From: UBA1783 sp033808805
GTDB lineage: Bacteria > Bacillota_I > Bacilli_A > Erysipelotrichales > Erysipelotrichaceae
Direction: 5' to 3'
Assembly: GCA_033808805.1 (NCBI GenBank)
Contig: JAPXMY010000007.1
Coordinates: 48,036-112,035, forward strand
Length of the DNA stretch: 64,000 nucleotides
The translations under genes and the position numbers were made by a program. The stretch's first letter is position 1, and each line of letters begins with the position of its first letter. This document shows, piece by piece, positions 25,708-35,490 of the stretch. Under the pieces are notes generated by a model, which saw only the letters and a program-made list of their open reading frames with translations, was not told the origin of the DNA and ran no database searches.

Positions 25708-26930
25708 TTTACAACCTCTTTTTTAACTGAACTGTTTTCAGAAGCAATTACTCCCTGACACAAACCCAATAAAAATAGAATTGAAATCAGAGCTGAACCT
25801 CCTCTTGATATCAGAAGCAGAGGAACTCCTGTCAGTGGTAGAAGTCCACTGACACCTCCAATATTAAACATAAAATGAATAAATAGATAAAAAACTGTTC
25901 CCATCAGGATAACTCGACCTGAATCTTTTTTTACTTTTGCAGCATGATCCAGTAACAGGCCTATTAAGATAAAATAAGGAGCAAAGATGGCTAAAATACC
26001 AAATAAACCTGTTTCTTCAACAATTACGGCAAAAATATAGTCAGCATCACTGCTTACCAGATAGCCAAACTTTTGAACCGAATTCCCTAGACCTACTCCA
26101 GATATTCCTCCTCTTGAAATGCCCAGCAGAGAATAGAATATTTCTCTGGTTGCATCATTATTATAATCAGGGTTCGATACCGCTGAAAATCTTGCCGCAA
26201 AGGTAGGCGATAAACGCGAAAGAATTTCCTGCCCCTGTGGTTGAGTCAATAAATACCAATAAGAAACCCCAATAAAAACCAAGGTAAGCAAAGCTGCAAC
26301 CTGAAAACCCTTGATCTTATCACACTTTGGAATCAACAAGGTCATTAAAGTTATCAACACCAATATAACCGAAGTTCCCAAGTCTTTTTGTAGAAAAGCT
26401 ATGATACTGCTAAAACCCAGAAAAGTTAAAAGTGGCCATTTAACAACATCAAACCAGTGCTGGTCCTTAAATCTTTTATCTGAGAAAAAAGATGAAATCA
26501 ATAAAATCATTACAACCTTGGCAAACTCAGAAGGCTGGACAGAATATGGTATTCCAATAACATTTAAATCAATCCATGAATAGTTTCCGTTTACATCTCC
26601 ATAGATGCTGCAAAAGATAAAGGCAGCTATAAGTAAAATAAACTCTATGATAATCATCGCAAATTTAGCTTTTGACACTCTTTCAGCTGAGTACATGTTG
26701 GAAGCAACATGATAAATCAAAACACCGATAAAGATTACCACAAACTGTTTAATAAAATGTTTTAATGTCGTGAAAATAGTTGTGCTGGAATTCATCGCTG
26801 CACTGGTAGTAAATAATAGACCGACAGCCAATAAAAAATAGACACAGAAACTTATATATTTATTTGCCTTGTCATTGGTAAATATTGAATAATAAACTAT
26901 CTTTCTTAATCCTTTTGTAAAGTCTTTCAT
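25704..26930 (-). CDS. FtsW/RodA/SpoVE-family peptidoglycan glycosyltransferase
   Basis: A 408-aa SEDS protein with about ten membrane helices, which polymerises lipid II. PSEFAKVVMILL and the C-terminal LPLTGVPLLLISRGGSALI are family hallmarks. FtsW (division) and RodA (elongation) cannot be separated with confidence; no partner class B PBP lies nearby. RBS AAGG precedes the ATG. Confidence 0.9.
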   Translation of the reverse strand: MKDFTKGLRKIVYYSIFTNDKANKYISFCVYFLLAVGLLFTTSAAMNSSTTIFTTLKHFIKQFVVIFIGVLIYHVASNMYSAERVSKAKFAMIIIEFILLIAAFIFCSIYGDVNGNYSWIDLNVIGIPYSVQPSEFAKVVMILLISSFFSDKRFKDQHWFDVVKWPLLTFLGFSSIIAFLQKDLGTSVILVLITLMTLLIPKCDKIKGFQVAALLTLVFIGVSYWYLLTQPQGQEILSRLSPTFAARFSAVSNPDYNNDATREIFYSLLGISRGGISGVGLGNSVQKFGYLVSSDADYIFAVIVEETGLFGILAIFAPYFILIGLLLDHAAKVKKDSGRVILMGTVFYLFIHFMFNIGGVSGLLPLTGVPLLLISRGGSALISILFLLGLCQGVIASENSSVKKEVVK

Positions 26931-26936
26931 AATACC

Positions 26937-28565
26937 TTAAATTTCTTTCATCATTTCTAATAACTGCTTTGCTGTTTCAATTATACCATCTTTACAGCCA
27001 GCATTATTATAAAAATACAGCTGACCAATATAAACTTCATCTTTTTTTAATTGACTGAAAATATCTACCAATAATTTTTCAGACTTATTTAATCGTTTAG
27101 AAACAAATGCTTCCTGAAAGGTTTTTATATCAGCAATTTTTTCTAAACCTGTTTTTTGCGCATCGCTGTTAACATATAATACCATATCCAGCTTATGAGA
27201 TGCACAGATTAAATCATAGGAAGTAATCGGTATTATTGCTTTTGCATCCTCTGTTTGCGGATTTATGAAGATGCTTCTTTCAATATCTTTATGATCAAGT
27301 GTTTTAGCTGCTTGATCAAGACTTATAAGTGAACCTATTTCACTTCCATTTATCACAACCTGACTGTTTACCAATTTAAGACTGCCGGCATCATCAAAGA
27401 TAACCTCAACTTTGACAAGTCTTTTTTTACTGTTATCCTGTAAAGAAAGCTTTCTTATCGTTTCAATTACTTCTATTATTTTTGATTTAACACCAGTCAG
27501 AAATACTGTTTTGACTGTCATATCAGAAAAACATAGTCTTATCAAAGTCCCTTTAACAGACAGCTGATTTTTATTCATCCTGCTCAAACTATGCAAGGTC
27601 AAAACAGCTTCTTTGAGGAATACTATGTCATTGATTCTAAAACTATATGGAATTACTCCCACATGAATATTGTTAACATCATCATAGTAATAACCATAGC
27701 TACTGTTTTCATCCTGACTGCCATAAATACAGATTATATCTGGCTTCATATTCACACACTTCTCTTCTGTAGCCAGATCAAATAAATTGGCTAAGGCTAA
27801 TCCGTTAGCGATATAGTCCTTATGTAGATAAACAAAACATAAAAGATCTCCAACATTAGCTGGAAAGCATAACCAGTCAGACTGATTTATTCCAGCATTT
27901 TTTATTGGGTTACTCTGTAACTGCTTAAAGTCAAAAGCAGCTTCACTGGTTTTATGATGCAGCACCATTGGTGTTTTTAATATTACCGTATTGATAAACA
28001 TTACGTTTTTTAAAAATGCATAGCCATTAAAAAACTCCAGTTTATAACGTTTTATAATACAGCCACCGTTAGTTCCAGCCTGAAGTTGACGATAGACATT
28101 ATTCTTTTTACCACGAAGTTTTTTTTGACAGGTACGATAAAGCTGTAAAATCAATTGGTTATATTTACTGTCTGCTTCAATAAAAGAGTTAAATGATAAA
28201 TTTCCACTGCTGGCATTAACAAGTGAAAAACGCTGTTTGCTTCGCCAATAATTGTAGGCATCCTCTAAAACAAATAATGTCTTAGTTCTATTTAAAACAT
28301 CAACAAGTGGATTATATATTTCATCAATATCTAAAACCAGCAGCTGTTTTGTCAAGACTACTATTTCATTGACCATCTCTTCAAGTTTTCTGCTTTTAGT
28401 CAACCACTCAAAAGTGATAATATCTCTAACAGCTAAATCTTTTAGATATCTTTCTAAAAAAAGTTTAAACCCATTAGAAGAAACCAGCTGGTCCAATCTT
28501 TGATGGTACTCATTGGAAAAATTTAATATTACTGTATCATCTACCATATAAAATGGCTCACGCAT
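26937..28565 (-). CDS. Uncharacterised 542-aa protein
   Basis: No family was recognised with confidence. It is soluble, with no signal peptide or membrane helix. The C-terminal half contains LHVGVIPYSF-like and VLTLHSLSRMN segments and a hydrophobic GTLIRLCFSDMTVKTVFLTG strand pair weakly reminiscent of PEP carboxykinase-like or HPr kinase-like nucleotide domains, but without a clear P-loop (GxxxxGKS/T is absent). It lies within a tight operon (2-6 nt gaps) between SpoU-type methylase and ftsW/rodA, so it is likely expressed and conserved in this lineage. Confidence 0.75.
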   Translation of the reverse strand: MREPFYMVDDTVILNFSNEYHQRLDQLVSSNGFKLFLERYLKDLAVRDIITFEWLTKSRKLEEMVNEIVVLTKQLLVLDIDEIYNPLVDVLNRTKTLFVLEDAYNYWRSKQRFSLVNASSGNLSFNSFIEADSKYNQLILQLYRTCQKKLRGKKNNVYRQLQAGTNGGCIIKRYKLEFFNGYAFLKNVMFINTVILKTPMVLHHKTSEAAFDFKQLQSNPIKNAGINQSDWLCFPANVGDLLCFVYLHKDYIANGLALANLFDLATEEKCVNMKPDIICIYGSQDENSSYGYYYDDVNNIHVGVIPYSFRINDIVFLKEAVLTLHSLSRMNKNQLSVKGTLIRLCFSDMTVKTVFLTGVKSKIIEVIETIRKLSLQDNSKKRLVKVEVIFDDAGSLKLVNSQVVINGSEIGSLISLDQAAKTLDHKDIERSIFINPQTEDAKAIIPITSYDLICASHKLDMVLYVNSDAQKTGLEKIADIKTFQEAFVSKRLNKSEKLLVDIFSQLKKDEVYIGQLYFYNNAGCKDGIIETAKQLLEMMKEI

Positions 28566-28567
28566 AA

Positions 28568-29299
28568 TTACTTTCTCCTGTTTTGTCGATATATTTCTGA
28601 AGCAATAACACTTGTGGCACTGGCTGCATTTAAGGCATTTTTAAAATCATTGTCATAAGGTATATAGATAAAACTATCACTATTATCCAATACTGCGGTT
28701 GAAAGTCCCCTTAAAGGTCCACCAATACAAATCAGCAGTCCTTTATTAGAAAAATCATAATCATAAAGATTGACTGGTTTTTTCCCCCTATAGGCACTTA
28801 TAACCTCAACTTGGTTATTCTTTAATATTTCAATACTGCCAGCTAAATCGTTACTATATACAATGGGTAAAAGTTCACTTGCCCCCGCGCTGCTTTTTAT
28901 AATTGTACCATCATCATAATCAATATAGCGCTCTTTTAAAATAATCCCATCACAGCCAAAAGCATATAGAGTTCTAAGAATATAGCCCAGATTAAAACCA
29001 TCTTCCACACCTTCCAAAAGCACAATAAATGGTTTATCTTTTTTTAGAAGTGAAACTATTGATTGGGTTTTCCTTTCACTGACATCAGCTATTAAACCAC
29101 CATGAGTTTTGCCTTTAGCTAATTCATCTATCTTTTCCCTGTCTACTTTCTCAACTTTTATATTCTTTCTTTGTGCCTGTTTCAAAATAAAAGAAACATC
29201 GCTGCCCTTTTTATCTTTATTAATGTAAATCTTATTGACTGTACGATATTTACTGTCAATTACAGCTTTTATTGCAATACTACCTTCAACTATTCTCAT
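28568..29299 (-). CDS. SpoU/TrmH-family RNA methyltransferase
   Basis: A 243-aa SPOUT methyltransferase with an N-terminal substrate-binding domain. Motif 1 is GVEDGFNLGYILRTLYAFG with the catalytic Arg, motif 2 IGGPLRGLS, motif 3 NALNAASATSVIASE. The usual N of motif 1 is retained but the usual GSEGKG of motif 2 has diverged. The target is a 2'-O-methylated ribose in rRNA or tRNA, not known exactly. Confidence 0.85.
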   Translation of the reverse strand: MRIVEGSIAIKAVIDSKYRTVNKIYINKDKKGSDVSFILKQAQRKNIKVEKVDREKIDELAKGKTHGGLIADVSERKTQSIVSLLKKDKPFIVLLEGVEDGFNLGYILRTLYAFGCDGIILKERYIDYDDGTIIKSSAGASELLPIVYSNDLAGSIEILKNNQVEVISAYRGKKPVNLYDYDFSNKGLLICIGGPLRGLSTAVLDNSDSFIYIPYDNDFKNALNAASATSVIASEIYRQNRRK

Positions 29300-29301
29300 T
29301 T

Positions 29302-30495
29302 TTAAACCTCACTTTTAGTAATAAAAGTAAAATTATTGACCTCTACTGGCACTTTCATTTTTAATACCTGCATAGGTTTGTTAGCTATTTCTACTGTTTC
29401 CCCGTTCAAATCGACAAGAGAAGTTACATCAAAATAGACATCTTCTCCCTGAGGATTGAATATCCTTAATCGATCATTTAATTTAAAATAGTTTCTAACT
29501 TCAACAGTCGCAATTCCAGCACTATAATCAATAACATTAGCCAGATATGATTGATTGGCTTGAACATCATTATTATAAATCTGTCCATTTATATCTGGTA
29601 TTCCTGGATAAAAACCACTGAAAGATTCCCTGTTAGAGCCTCTTTTAAAGAGTGTCTCTGCTTCATCAAGAGCCTTTTGGCTGATTTTGCCATTTTGATA
29701 ATAATCATCTATCAAAATTCGATATGCCTTGACAACAGTCGCTATATAGTAGGCTGTTTTCATTCTACCTTCGATTTTTAAAGAAGCCACATTAATATCC
29801 AGCAGTCTTTCCAGATAATCATAGGCACACATATCTTTACTGCCCATTGATAAAAGTCTATCTTCATTATCAATGCAAATATTCTGATGATATAAATGAT
29901 AGCTCCACCTGCAGGATTGTGCACAGCCTCCCCTGTTGGCATCTCTGTTGGTAAGCATATTAGAAATTACACAGCGTCCTGAAAAGTTGGCACACATTCC
30001 TCCATGAATAAAAACTTCAATTGGTAAAGTTGTTTCCTTCATTATTTCTTTTAGATTTTCATAAGTCACTTCCCTGGCCAGAACAATTCTGTCAGCTTTT
30101 TTATTTTGCCAGTAAGAAATAGCAACACTGTTGGTTGTTGTCTGCTGAGTTGAAATATGAACTTCCATTTTCAAATTTAATTCTTTGGTCATTGTTAAAA
30201 TAGCCGCACTGGCACAGATTATCGCATCGACATTTATTTCATCCAGTTGCTGCAGATACTCTTTTAATCCTTCAAAATCGGAATTATGAGGAATCATATT
30301 TACTGTTACAAATACTTTTCTGTTTCTTTGATGAGCATATTCTACTGCTTCTTTAATATCTTCTAAAGAAAAGTTGGAAGCTCTGGCACGCAGAGAAAAC
30401 TGCTTGCCACCAATATAGATGGCATCAGCTCCATATTCTATCGCTACCTTAAGTCTTTCCAAATCTCCGGCAGGAGCCAGTAATTCAACTTTCAT
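29302..30495 (-). CDS. U32-family protein, TrhP2-like tRNA hydroxylation protein
   Basis: A 397-aa U32 'peptidase' with the signature EVFIHGGMCANFSGRCVIS and the Cys-rich NRGGCAQSCRW, typical of an iron-sulfur cluster. Members such as TrhP hydroxylate tRNA U34. The next gene encodes a shorter U32-like protein, the same order as the yrrN-yrrO pair in Bacillus. A prephenate-dependent tRNA modification role is inferred. Confidence 0.85.
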   Translation of the reverse strand: MKVELLAPAGDLERLKVAIEYGADAIYIGGKQFSLRARASNFSLEDIKEAVEYAHQRNRKVFVTVNMIPHNSDFEGLKEYLQQLDEINVDAIICASAAILTMTKELNLKMEVHISTQQTTTNSVAISYWQNKKADRIVLAREVTYENLKEIMKETTLPIEVFIHGGMCANFSGRCVISNMLTNRDANRGGCAQSCRWSYHLYHQNICIDNEDRLLSMGSKDMCAYDYLERLLDINVASLKIEGRMKTAYYIATVVKAYRILIDDYYQNGKISQKALDEAETLFKRGSNRESFSGFYPGIPDINGQIYNNDVQANQSYLANVIDYSAGIATVEVRNYFKLNDRLRIFNPQGEDVYFDVTSLVDLNGETVEIANKPMQVLKMKVPVEVNNFTFITKSEV

Positions 30496-30496
30496 A

Positions 30497-31369
30497 TTAC
30501 TCCTTGTCTAACGCTGTTTTCTTTATTTCAGAAATTTCAGTATAAATAATCTCATCATTAAGCTGCAGCAGTTTTTTCAATGCTTGCTGCTGGTCTATTT
30601 TCTGATTTAAAACATCCTTATATATCTTGATAACTTCAACAGTGTACTGATCATCGTATAACATATTATCGAAAATAATACCTTTTAATGGTTGCTGGAA
30701 GATATTGTTAATCTCACTTATTGACTGCAGGGTATAACCATAAAGCCAGGTTCCAGTTTCCTTTTCAACAATTGGAAGTTTTGTTTCTCTATTTTCTTCA
30801 CATAAATAATAATTATCAGTATATTCTTTAAAATCATCTAAATACACCGAGATAAATCTTCTTAGACCATAACTTATAAGGATTGGTCCATGTACCCTTA
30901 AATAACAATAGTCTTTGTTGCTCAAAGCTATTTCAAACATATCAGCTAAAGGAATATCTTTAGAAATAACACAGCTGTCAAAGCCATCTTTTTTCAGCTC
31001 TTGAACATCATATTTGTTTGTCAGCAGTGTTTCAGGAGCATAAACCGTTTTTAAATTCAGATTGTATTTGTCAGTCAGCATTTTTATTGTTAAATCAGAA
31101 AACAGGATTTCATCAACCTCTATTTTTTCCAGATATTCTAAAAATGAAACCAGCTTTTTTAGTTCAGATTGATCAAAAAGTCTATCCGCCTTGACAATTA
31201 CCTTTAAACCTAGCTGGTGGGCTTTATCAGTAATGCTTCTTAAACCTTCTAAATCAAAACCATTAACTCCACTGGAAAAATTCAGCTCATTGACCAGAAT
31301 ATGAGTTACACTTAGTTTTTCTAAAGCCTTCAGGGACTTTTCTTCAAAGACAGATGCTACAATTACCAT
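30497..31369 (-). CDS. U32-like protein, TrhP1/YrrN-like
   Basis: A 290-aa relative of U32 proteins (TIM-barrel start VIVASVFEEKSLKAL, LRVHGPILISYGLRRF) that lacks the cysteine-rich signature of the longer paralogue downstream. Length and order match YrrN/TrhP1 of Bacillus, which acts with TrhP2 in tRNA hydroxylation. It is 1 nt from the next gene. Confidence 0.75.
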   Translation of the reverse strand: MVIVASVFEEKSLKALEKLSVTHILVNELNFSSGVNGFDLEGLRSITDKAHQLGLKVIVKADRLFDQSELKKLVSFLEYLEKIEVDEILFSDLTIKMLTDKYNLNLKTVYAPETLLTNKYDVQELKKDGFDSCVISKDIPLADMFEIALSNKDYCYLRVHGPILISYGLRRFISVYLDDFKEYTDNYYLCEENRETKLPIVEKETGTWLYGYTLQSISEINNIFQQPLKGIIFDNMLYDDQYTVEVIKIYKDVLNQKIDQQQALKKLLQLNDEIIYTEISEIKKTALDKE

Positions 31370-31426
31370 AACAATATTTTAACATCTTTAGACCCTTAAT
31401 AATAGTAGACACATTAGAAAACAAGC

Positions 31427-32899
31427 CTATTGGCTTGTTAATTGTTTCAATATTCTATCAATCATCTTAATTAAATCTGTGGCCAGAAGTGAGTATGGTG
31501 AATTGTTGATGCACCAATAATCCGCTGCCAGAGAATGAATATATACTGCCGCGATAACCGATTCAACATCACATTTCTGAGCTAAAAATCCTGCTATAAT
31601 GCCGCATAGAACATCTCCTGAACCAGCTTTGGCTAAAGCATTATTACCCGTAGTATTGATAGTAACTTTCCCCTGATAACTTATTAAAGTATGCTCACCT
31701 TTTAAGACAATCACTAAATTAGGAAAGCTGGTTGTATATCTTTGCAGATCATCAATTATTATTTCCTGACTATAGACAAAGGTTCTTTTAAACTCACCTA
31801 AATGTGGAGTTATTACTGTCAGAGCATCCCTTTTTAATAAATCCAGATTGTTTTTAAGATAATTGAGACCATCAGCATCAATAACCACTGGAATATCGGT
31901 TTCCAGAACTTTTCTGACTAAATATTCAGTTGTTGAATTAACACCTAGTCCCGGTCCGACAACAATCAGAGAATACTTTCTAAAATCAAAATTATTTTCC
32001 ATCTGATATCTGATATTGTAGCTATCAAATGTTTCAGTAATGGCTTCTATCAACTGATTATTAAAGGCACAGATTACCTCTGGATAAGATAATACTGTCA
32101 GATAACCAGCACCTGTTTTCATTATAGTCGAGCCACAAAGCAGTGAAGCCCCAATTTTGCCTTCACTGCCAGCGATTAATAAAACATTGCCGTAACTCAT
32201 CTTATGAGAATGCTTGACTCTTTGAGGAACCATTTCTTTAATTTCAATCAGATTATTAACAAATATATCTGTTTCTGCCTCTTCTACTGCCTGATGAGAA
32301 ATACCTATATTGTCAATAAACAATTTCCCTGTATAGCTGCTGGCTGGATAGAGGTAGTAGCCTGGTTTAATCAACTGTAAAATGACTGTAGCATCCGCCT
32401 TGATGGTTGATCTGTCGATGCTGCCATTATCACTGTTGACTCCTGAAGGTACATCACAACTTAAGACATAGCATTTTGAATCATTTATTTTATCTATTAA
32501 ATAGTTGAAAGGATAATAAATGGTTTCATTAAGATCATAGCCAAACATGCAGTCAACAACATAAATACCAGTTTCTATTATTTTAGTAACCTTTCTGACA
32601 TCATCAACTATCTCAACACTTTTATCTAGCAGTTCAGAAATTTTTCGACTGGCTAGATTAAAATGCACCAGGACTGGTTTTATGGCGGTCTTCTTTATCA
32701 AAATGTTGGCTAAGGCAATACCAATATCTCCATTATTATTGTTGCCACTTATTATTAAAACTTCTTTAATTTCCTGTTTTAAAATTACATTGCTTAGACT
32801 GATGGCACTAGAAAAAATCAAATCATCATGGTTGTAACGATTTCTTGCTATTTCTTTACTGATAATTTCCTTGATTTGACTTTTCTTGAATGTTTTCAT
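31427..32899 (-). CDS. nnr: Bifunctional NAD(P)HX epimerase/dehydratase
   Basis: A 490-aa repair enzyme. An N-terminal YjeF-type epimerase (VLIISGNNNNGDIG) is followed by an ADP-dependent dehydratase (GSEGKIGAS, VGPGLG, VIDADGLNYL, NALAKAGSGDVLCGIIAG). It restores hydrated NADH and NADPH. The usual NNGGDG reads NNNGDIG but the Asp is retained. Confidence 0.9.
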   Translation of the reverse strand: MKTFKKSQIKEIISKEIARNRYNHDDLIFSSAISLSNVILKQEIKEVLIISGNNNNGDIGIALANILIKKTAIKPVLVHFNLASRKISELLDKSVEIVDDVRKVTKIIETGIYVVDCMFGYDLNETIYYPFNYLIDKINDSKCYVLSCDVPSGVNSDNGSIDRSTIKADATVILQLIKPGYYLYPASSYTGKLFIDNIGISHQAVEEAETDIFVNNLIEIKEMVPQRVKHSHKMSYGNVLLIAGSEGKIGASLLCGSTIMKTGAGYLTVLSYPEVICAFNNQLIEAITETFDSYNIRYQMENNFDFRKYSLIVVGPGLGVNSTTEYLVRKVLETDIPVVIDADGLNYLKNNLDLLKRDALTVITPHLGEFKRTFVYSQEIIIDDLQRYTTSFPNLVIVLKGEHTLISYQGKVTINTTGNNALAKAGSGDVLCGIIAGFLAQKCDVESVIAAVYIHSLAADYWCINNSPYSLLATDLIKMIDRILKQLTSQ

Positions 32900-32901
32900 A
32901 A

Positions 32902-33831
32902 TTACTTGATATTGTGTTTATAAAATGACCTGTTATCTAAAGCAAAACTTCTAGCAGTAAATTCTTCAGCAGGAATATTTCTCAATTCTTTTTCAATCAT
33001 TACCATTTTTGCATCAAAATTATCGATAAAGTTTAAAGCTTCAGCTTCAATGATTGATGGCAAAACTGGTGAACCATATTCATATTGACCATGATGAGAA
33101 AGGATCATATGTCTGAGCAAAATTACTTCTTCTGAATTTATTTTCAATTTATCAGCACTATCTTTAACAATAGTTTGCGAAATGGAAATATGGCCCAACA
33201 GTTTTCCTTCCAGAGTATATTCAGTCAGTGGTGGACTTGATAGTTCAATTACCTTGCCGATATCATGAAGCAGCACACCTGCAACCAGTAGATCTCGATT
33301 TAGATAAGGATAATTGACACAAACCATATCTGCCAGTTTTAACATCCCATAAACATGAGTAGCTAGTCCGCCATAATACTCGTGATGGTTTCTTACTGCT
33401 GCCGCTGCTGCATAAATCTCTTTTTCATAAGTATGATAAATATCCGAAACAATTCTGAAAATATCCTGATTTTCAATTGATTTAATATACTCATTAATTC
33501 TGTTTTTCAAGGTTTCTGTAGAATATGGACCAGTAAAAACAAACTGCTGCATATCAACTTCTCCATCTATTTCCGTGCATTCTAAAACTTTAAGTTGTAA
33601 GGCATTGCGATAGGTAATTACATCTCCGCGTACATTCATAACTTTTCCAGATTTAATAATTGCTGATTGTCTTTCCTTTACATCCCATAGTTTCCCTTCA
33701 ATTTCCCCAGAATTATCTCTAAAAGAAATTGAAAGATACGGTGAACCGGTATTAGTTACCCCTTCCTTGACCTGAGCAACTAAAAGTGGTGTATCTATAC
33801 TTAAATTACTTCTAAATTCACTGATCTTCAT
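32902..33831 (-). CDS. yhaM: 3'-5' exoribonuclease YhaM family
   Basis: A 309-aa protein with an N-terminal OB fold (LLVAQVKEGVTNTGSPYLSI) and a C-terminal HD domain (GVLLHDIGKV, LRHMILSHHG). It degrades RNA or single-stranded DNA in the 3'-5' direction. The ATG at 33831 with GTGAGGAG upstream is preferred to one 54 nt earlier. It overlaps recX by 14 nt. Confidence 0.9.
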   Translation of the reverse strand: MKISEFRSNLSIDTPLLVAQVKEGVTNTGSPYLSISFRDNSGEIEGKLWDVKERQSAIIKSGKVMNVRGDVITYRNALQLKVLECTEIDGEVDMQQFVFTGPYSTETLKNRINEYIKSIENQDIFRIVSDIYHTYEKEIYAAAAAVRNHHEYYGGLATHVYGMLKLADMVCVNYPYLNRDLLVAGVLLHDIGKVIELSSPPLTEYTLEGKLLGHISISQTIVKDSADKLKINSEEVILLRHMILSHHGQYEYGSPVLPSIIEAEALNFIDNFDAKMVMIEKELRNIPAEEFTARSFALDNRSFYKHNIK

Positions 33832-34627
33832 ATTCAAACTCCTCACTTTCTGAAGATAGTATCTGTCTAACCAAACTGCTGTCAAAACCCTTGGTTAGCA
33901 GATATCTATATATATTATAGTATAGCTTCTTATCACTATATTTATTTTTATATCTTCTTAAGGCTTTGTCATAGGCAATTCTGACACTTTCATATTCATT
34001 CTGTTCATCTTTACTTAAGTCAAGTGCCGCTATTACCTCATTGACATTTTCAAAACCATCTTTTATGAGCCTTTCTTTTAAAATATTTACAGTTTCTCTA
34101 AAGGATCTGTTTTTTATTGTTGCCAGAATTTTTTCAGCTTTTAAAACAGCCATTTCAAATTGCTGTTTGTCATCAACACCTGCACTATATTGTTCAATCA
34201 ACCTGCTGTCAATACCTCTTCTTTTTAAAGTCTGTATTGTTTTATTCTTTCCAATCTGTTTAATTGAATCAACATAGAATTGTGTTTCCACTACAGCTTC
34301 ATCCGATAAAAACCCAGACAGTTTCAACTTTTCTACAATTTTATTTTTATCTTCATCAGTTAAATCTTTAATCGGATACAGCAATTCTCTGATTTCCTTT
34401 TCACTGCGATCGCTACTCTCCAATTTTCTTAAACATTTATTGTAGCTGTAGGCTAATAGATGCATTTTCTTTAGTTTTTCAATTTCTGTTTCATTCAGTT
34501 TTTGATTAACTCTGTAGTTTAAAGACAAATAATCATCCAGGCTGACTTTAAAAATTGTTTTATAGTCCTGATTGCCTATCTGTATTCTAACATGATCTTT
34601 ATTTGCTTTTATTTTTTCTACTATCAT
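33818..34627 (-). CDS. recX: Regulatory protein RecX
   Basis: A 269-aa RecX, long like other Firmicute forms, with repeated three-helix units (LKLSGFLSDEAVVETQFYVDS; RRYKNKYSDKKLYYNIYRYL; LLTKGFDSSLVRQIL). It modulates RecA filaments. It precedes yhaM in the housekeeping operon. Confidence 0.85.
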   Translation of the reverse strand: MIVEKIKANKDHVRIQIGNQDYKTIFKVSLDDYLSLNYRVNQKLNETEIEKLKKMHLLAYSYNKCLRKLESSDRSEKEIRELLYPIKDLTDEDKNKIVEKLKLSGFLSDEAVVETQFYVDSIKQIGKNKTIQTLKRRGIDSRLIEQYSAGVDDKQQFEMAVLKAEKILATIKNRSFRETVNILKERLIKDGFENVNEVIAALDLSKDEQNEYESVRIAYDKALRRYKNKYSDKKLYYNIYRYLLTKGFDSSLVRQILSSESEEFEYEDQ

Positions 34628-34660
34628 CAGATATCCTCTTAAAATAATATTTTAATACCA

Positions 34661-35233
34661 TTATTTATCCTTGAACTTCCAATCAAAGATTTTACCACCT
34701 GCCACCTTATAGGCCTTTTTAGCTTTTAAGGCTAAATGAATGTCATTATTTGAATCAGAATAAAAGTTATCGATGTCTTCAACTTTATATCCTGCTTTGA
34801 TGAATCTGTTGACTTTTTCCTGTGAACTGCAGTTTTCAGATAATACTTTTCCTGTATATTTATCAACTTCTGAAGCAATTAAATTTTTAATGTTTAATCT
34901 TCTGCAAGCTGGCTCAACCATAAAATACGGAGAAGCACTGACTACTACATCATCCTCTTTCTGTAAATCTTTGTACCAGCTGTTAATTTTATCAATTCTT
35001 TCATCCCAGAAAGTTTCCAGCTTATCATCAATATTTTTTACACCTTTTAAATAGCTGTAAAAATATCTTTTCATTTCTGTCTTATCTATTATTTTTAAAC
35101 CCCATAATATCCAACCCAGTAGTTGCTTGGGAAAAAATCTTAACAGAGTCAGGTTATTTTTCACATTATATAAATAAAACTCCGCTGTACTGTCTTTTGG
35201 ATAGATTGTCTTGTCCCAGTCATAAACATTCAT
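34661..35233 (-). CDS. HAD-IB family phosphatase
   Basis: A 190-aa HAD hydrolase with motif I DWDKT, motif II VSASP and motif III SDSNND. The family dephosphorylates phosphoserine-like or lipid-related substrates; a substrate cannot be assigned. It begins the long minus-strand operon that ends with coaD. Confidence 0.85.
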   Translation of the reverse strand: MNVYDWDKTIYPKDSTAEFYLYNVKNNLTLLRFFPKQLLGWILWGLKIIDKTEMKRYFYSYLKGVKNIDDKLETFWDERIDKINSWYKDLQKEDDVVVSASPYFMVEPACRRLNIKNLIASEVDKYTGKVLSENCSSQEKVNRFIKAGYKVEDIDNFYSDSNNDIHLALKAKKAYKVAGGKIFDWKFKDK

Positions 35234-35302
35234 TTTTAATCACCATTCTAATTTTACCATATATTTTATTCATTCACATTATTTCACATAAACAAAACAT
35301 AA

Positions 35303-35330
35303 TTTACATACACATATTTGCTATTATATG
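35303..35330 (+). promoter_or_regulatory. Promoter of an orphan transcript
   Basis: TTTACA (35303-35308), a 16-nt spacer and TATATG (35325-35330). No ORF follows, but a strong terminator lies about 140 nt downstream. Confidence 0.45.
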
Positions 35331-35334
35331 GTTG

Positions 35335-35482
35335 CAAGAAGGATAGATCTTGCAAACAATATTATTCTCCTTTCTATTTTAGAACAATATTGATCCCCCT
35401 TAAAATAAAGGTTAATGGCCTCTGAATCAAGGAAACATTCTAAAACGGTATCGCCTGAAAGCTATACCGTTTTTGTTTTTTT
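35335..35482 (+). ncRNA. Candidate small non-coding RNA with intrinsic terminator
   Basis: A promoter-like sequence is followed by a 5' hairpin (TTGCAAG/CTTGCAA), a possible AATATT stem, and a terminator AAACGGTAT/ATACCGTTT (35443-35472) ending in a long T-run. No ORF of useful length or RBS is present on either strand. It lies between convergent-free neighbours (HAD phosphatase and TetR, both minus strand), so it does not serve as their terminator. It was not recognised as SRP, 6S or RNase P RNA. Confidence 0.5.
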
Positions 35483-35490
35483 ACTATAAA

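Noticed and set aside
35335..35482. 6S RNA, SRP RNA or RNase P RNA
   Set aside because: The 5' end forms a local hairpin instead of pairing with the 3' end, and no SRP GNAR loop or RNase P core was found.
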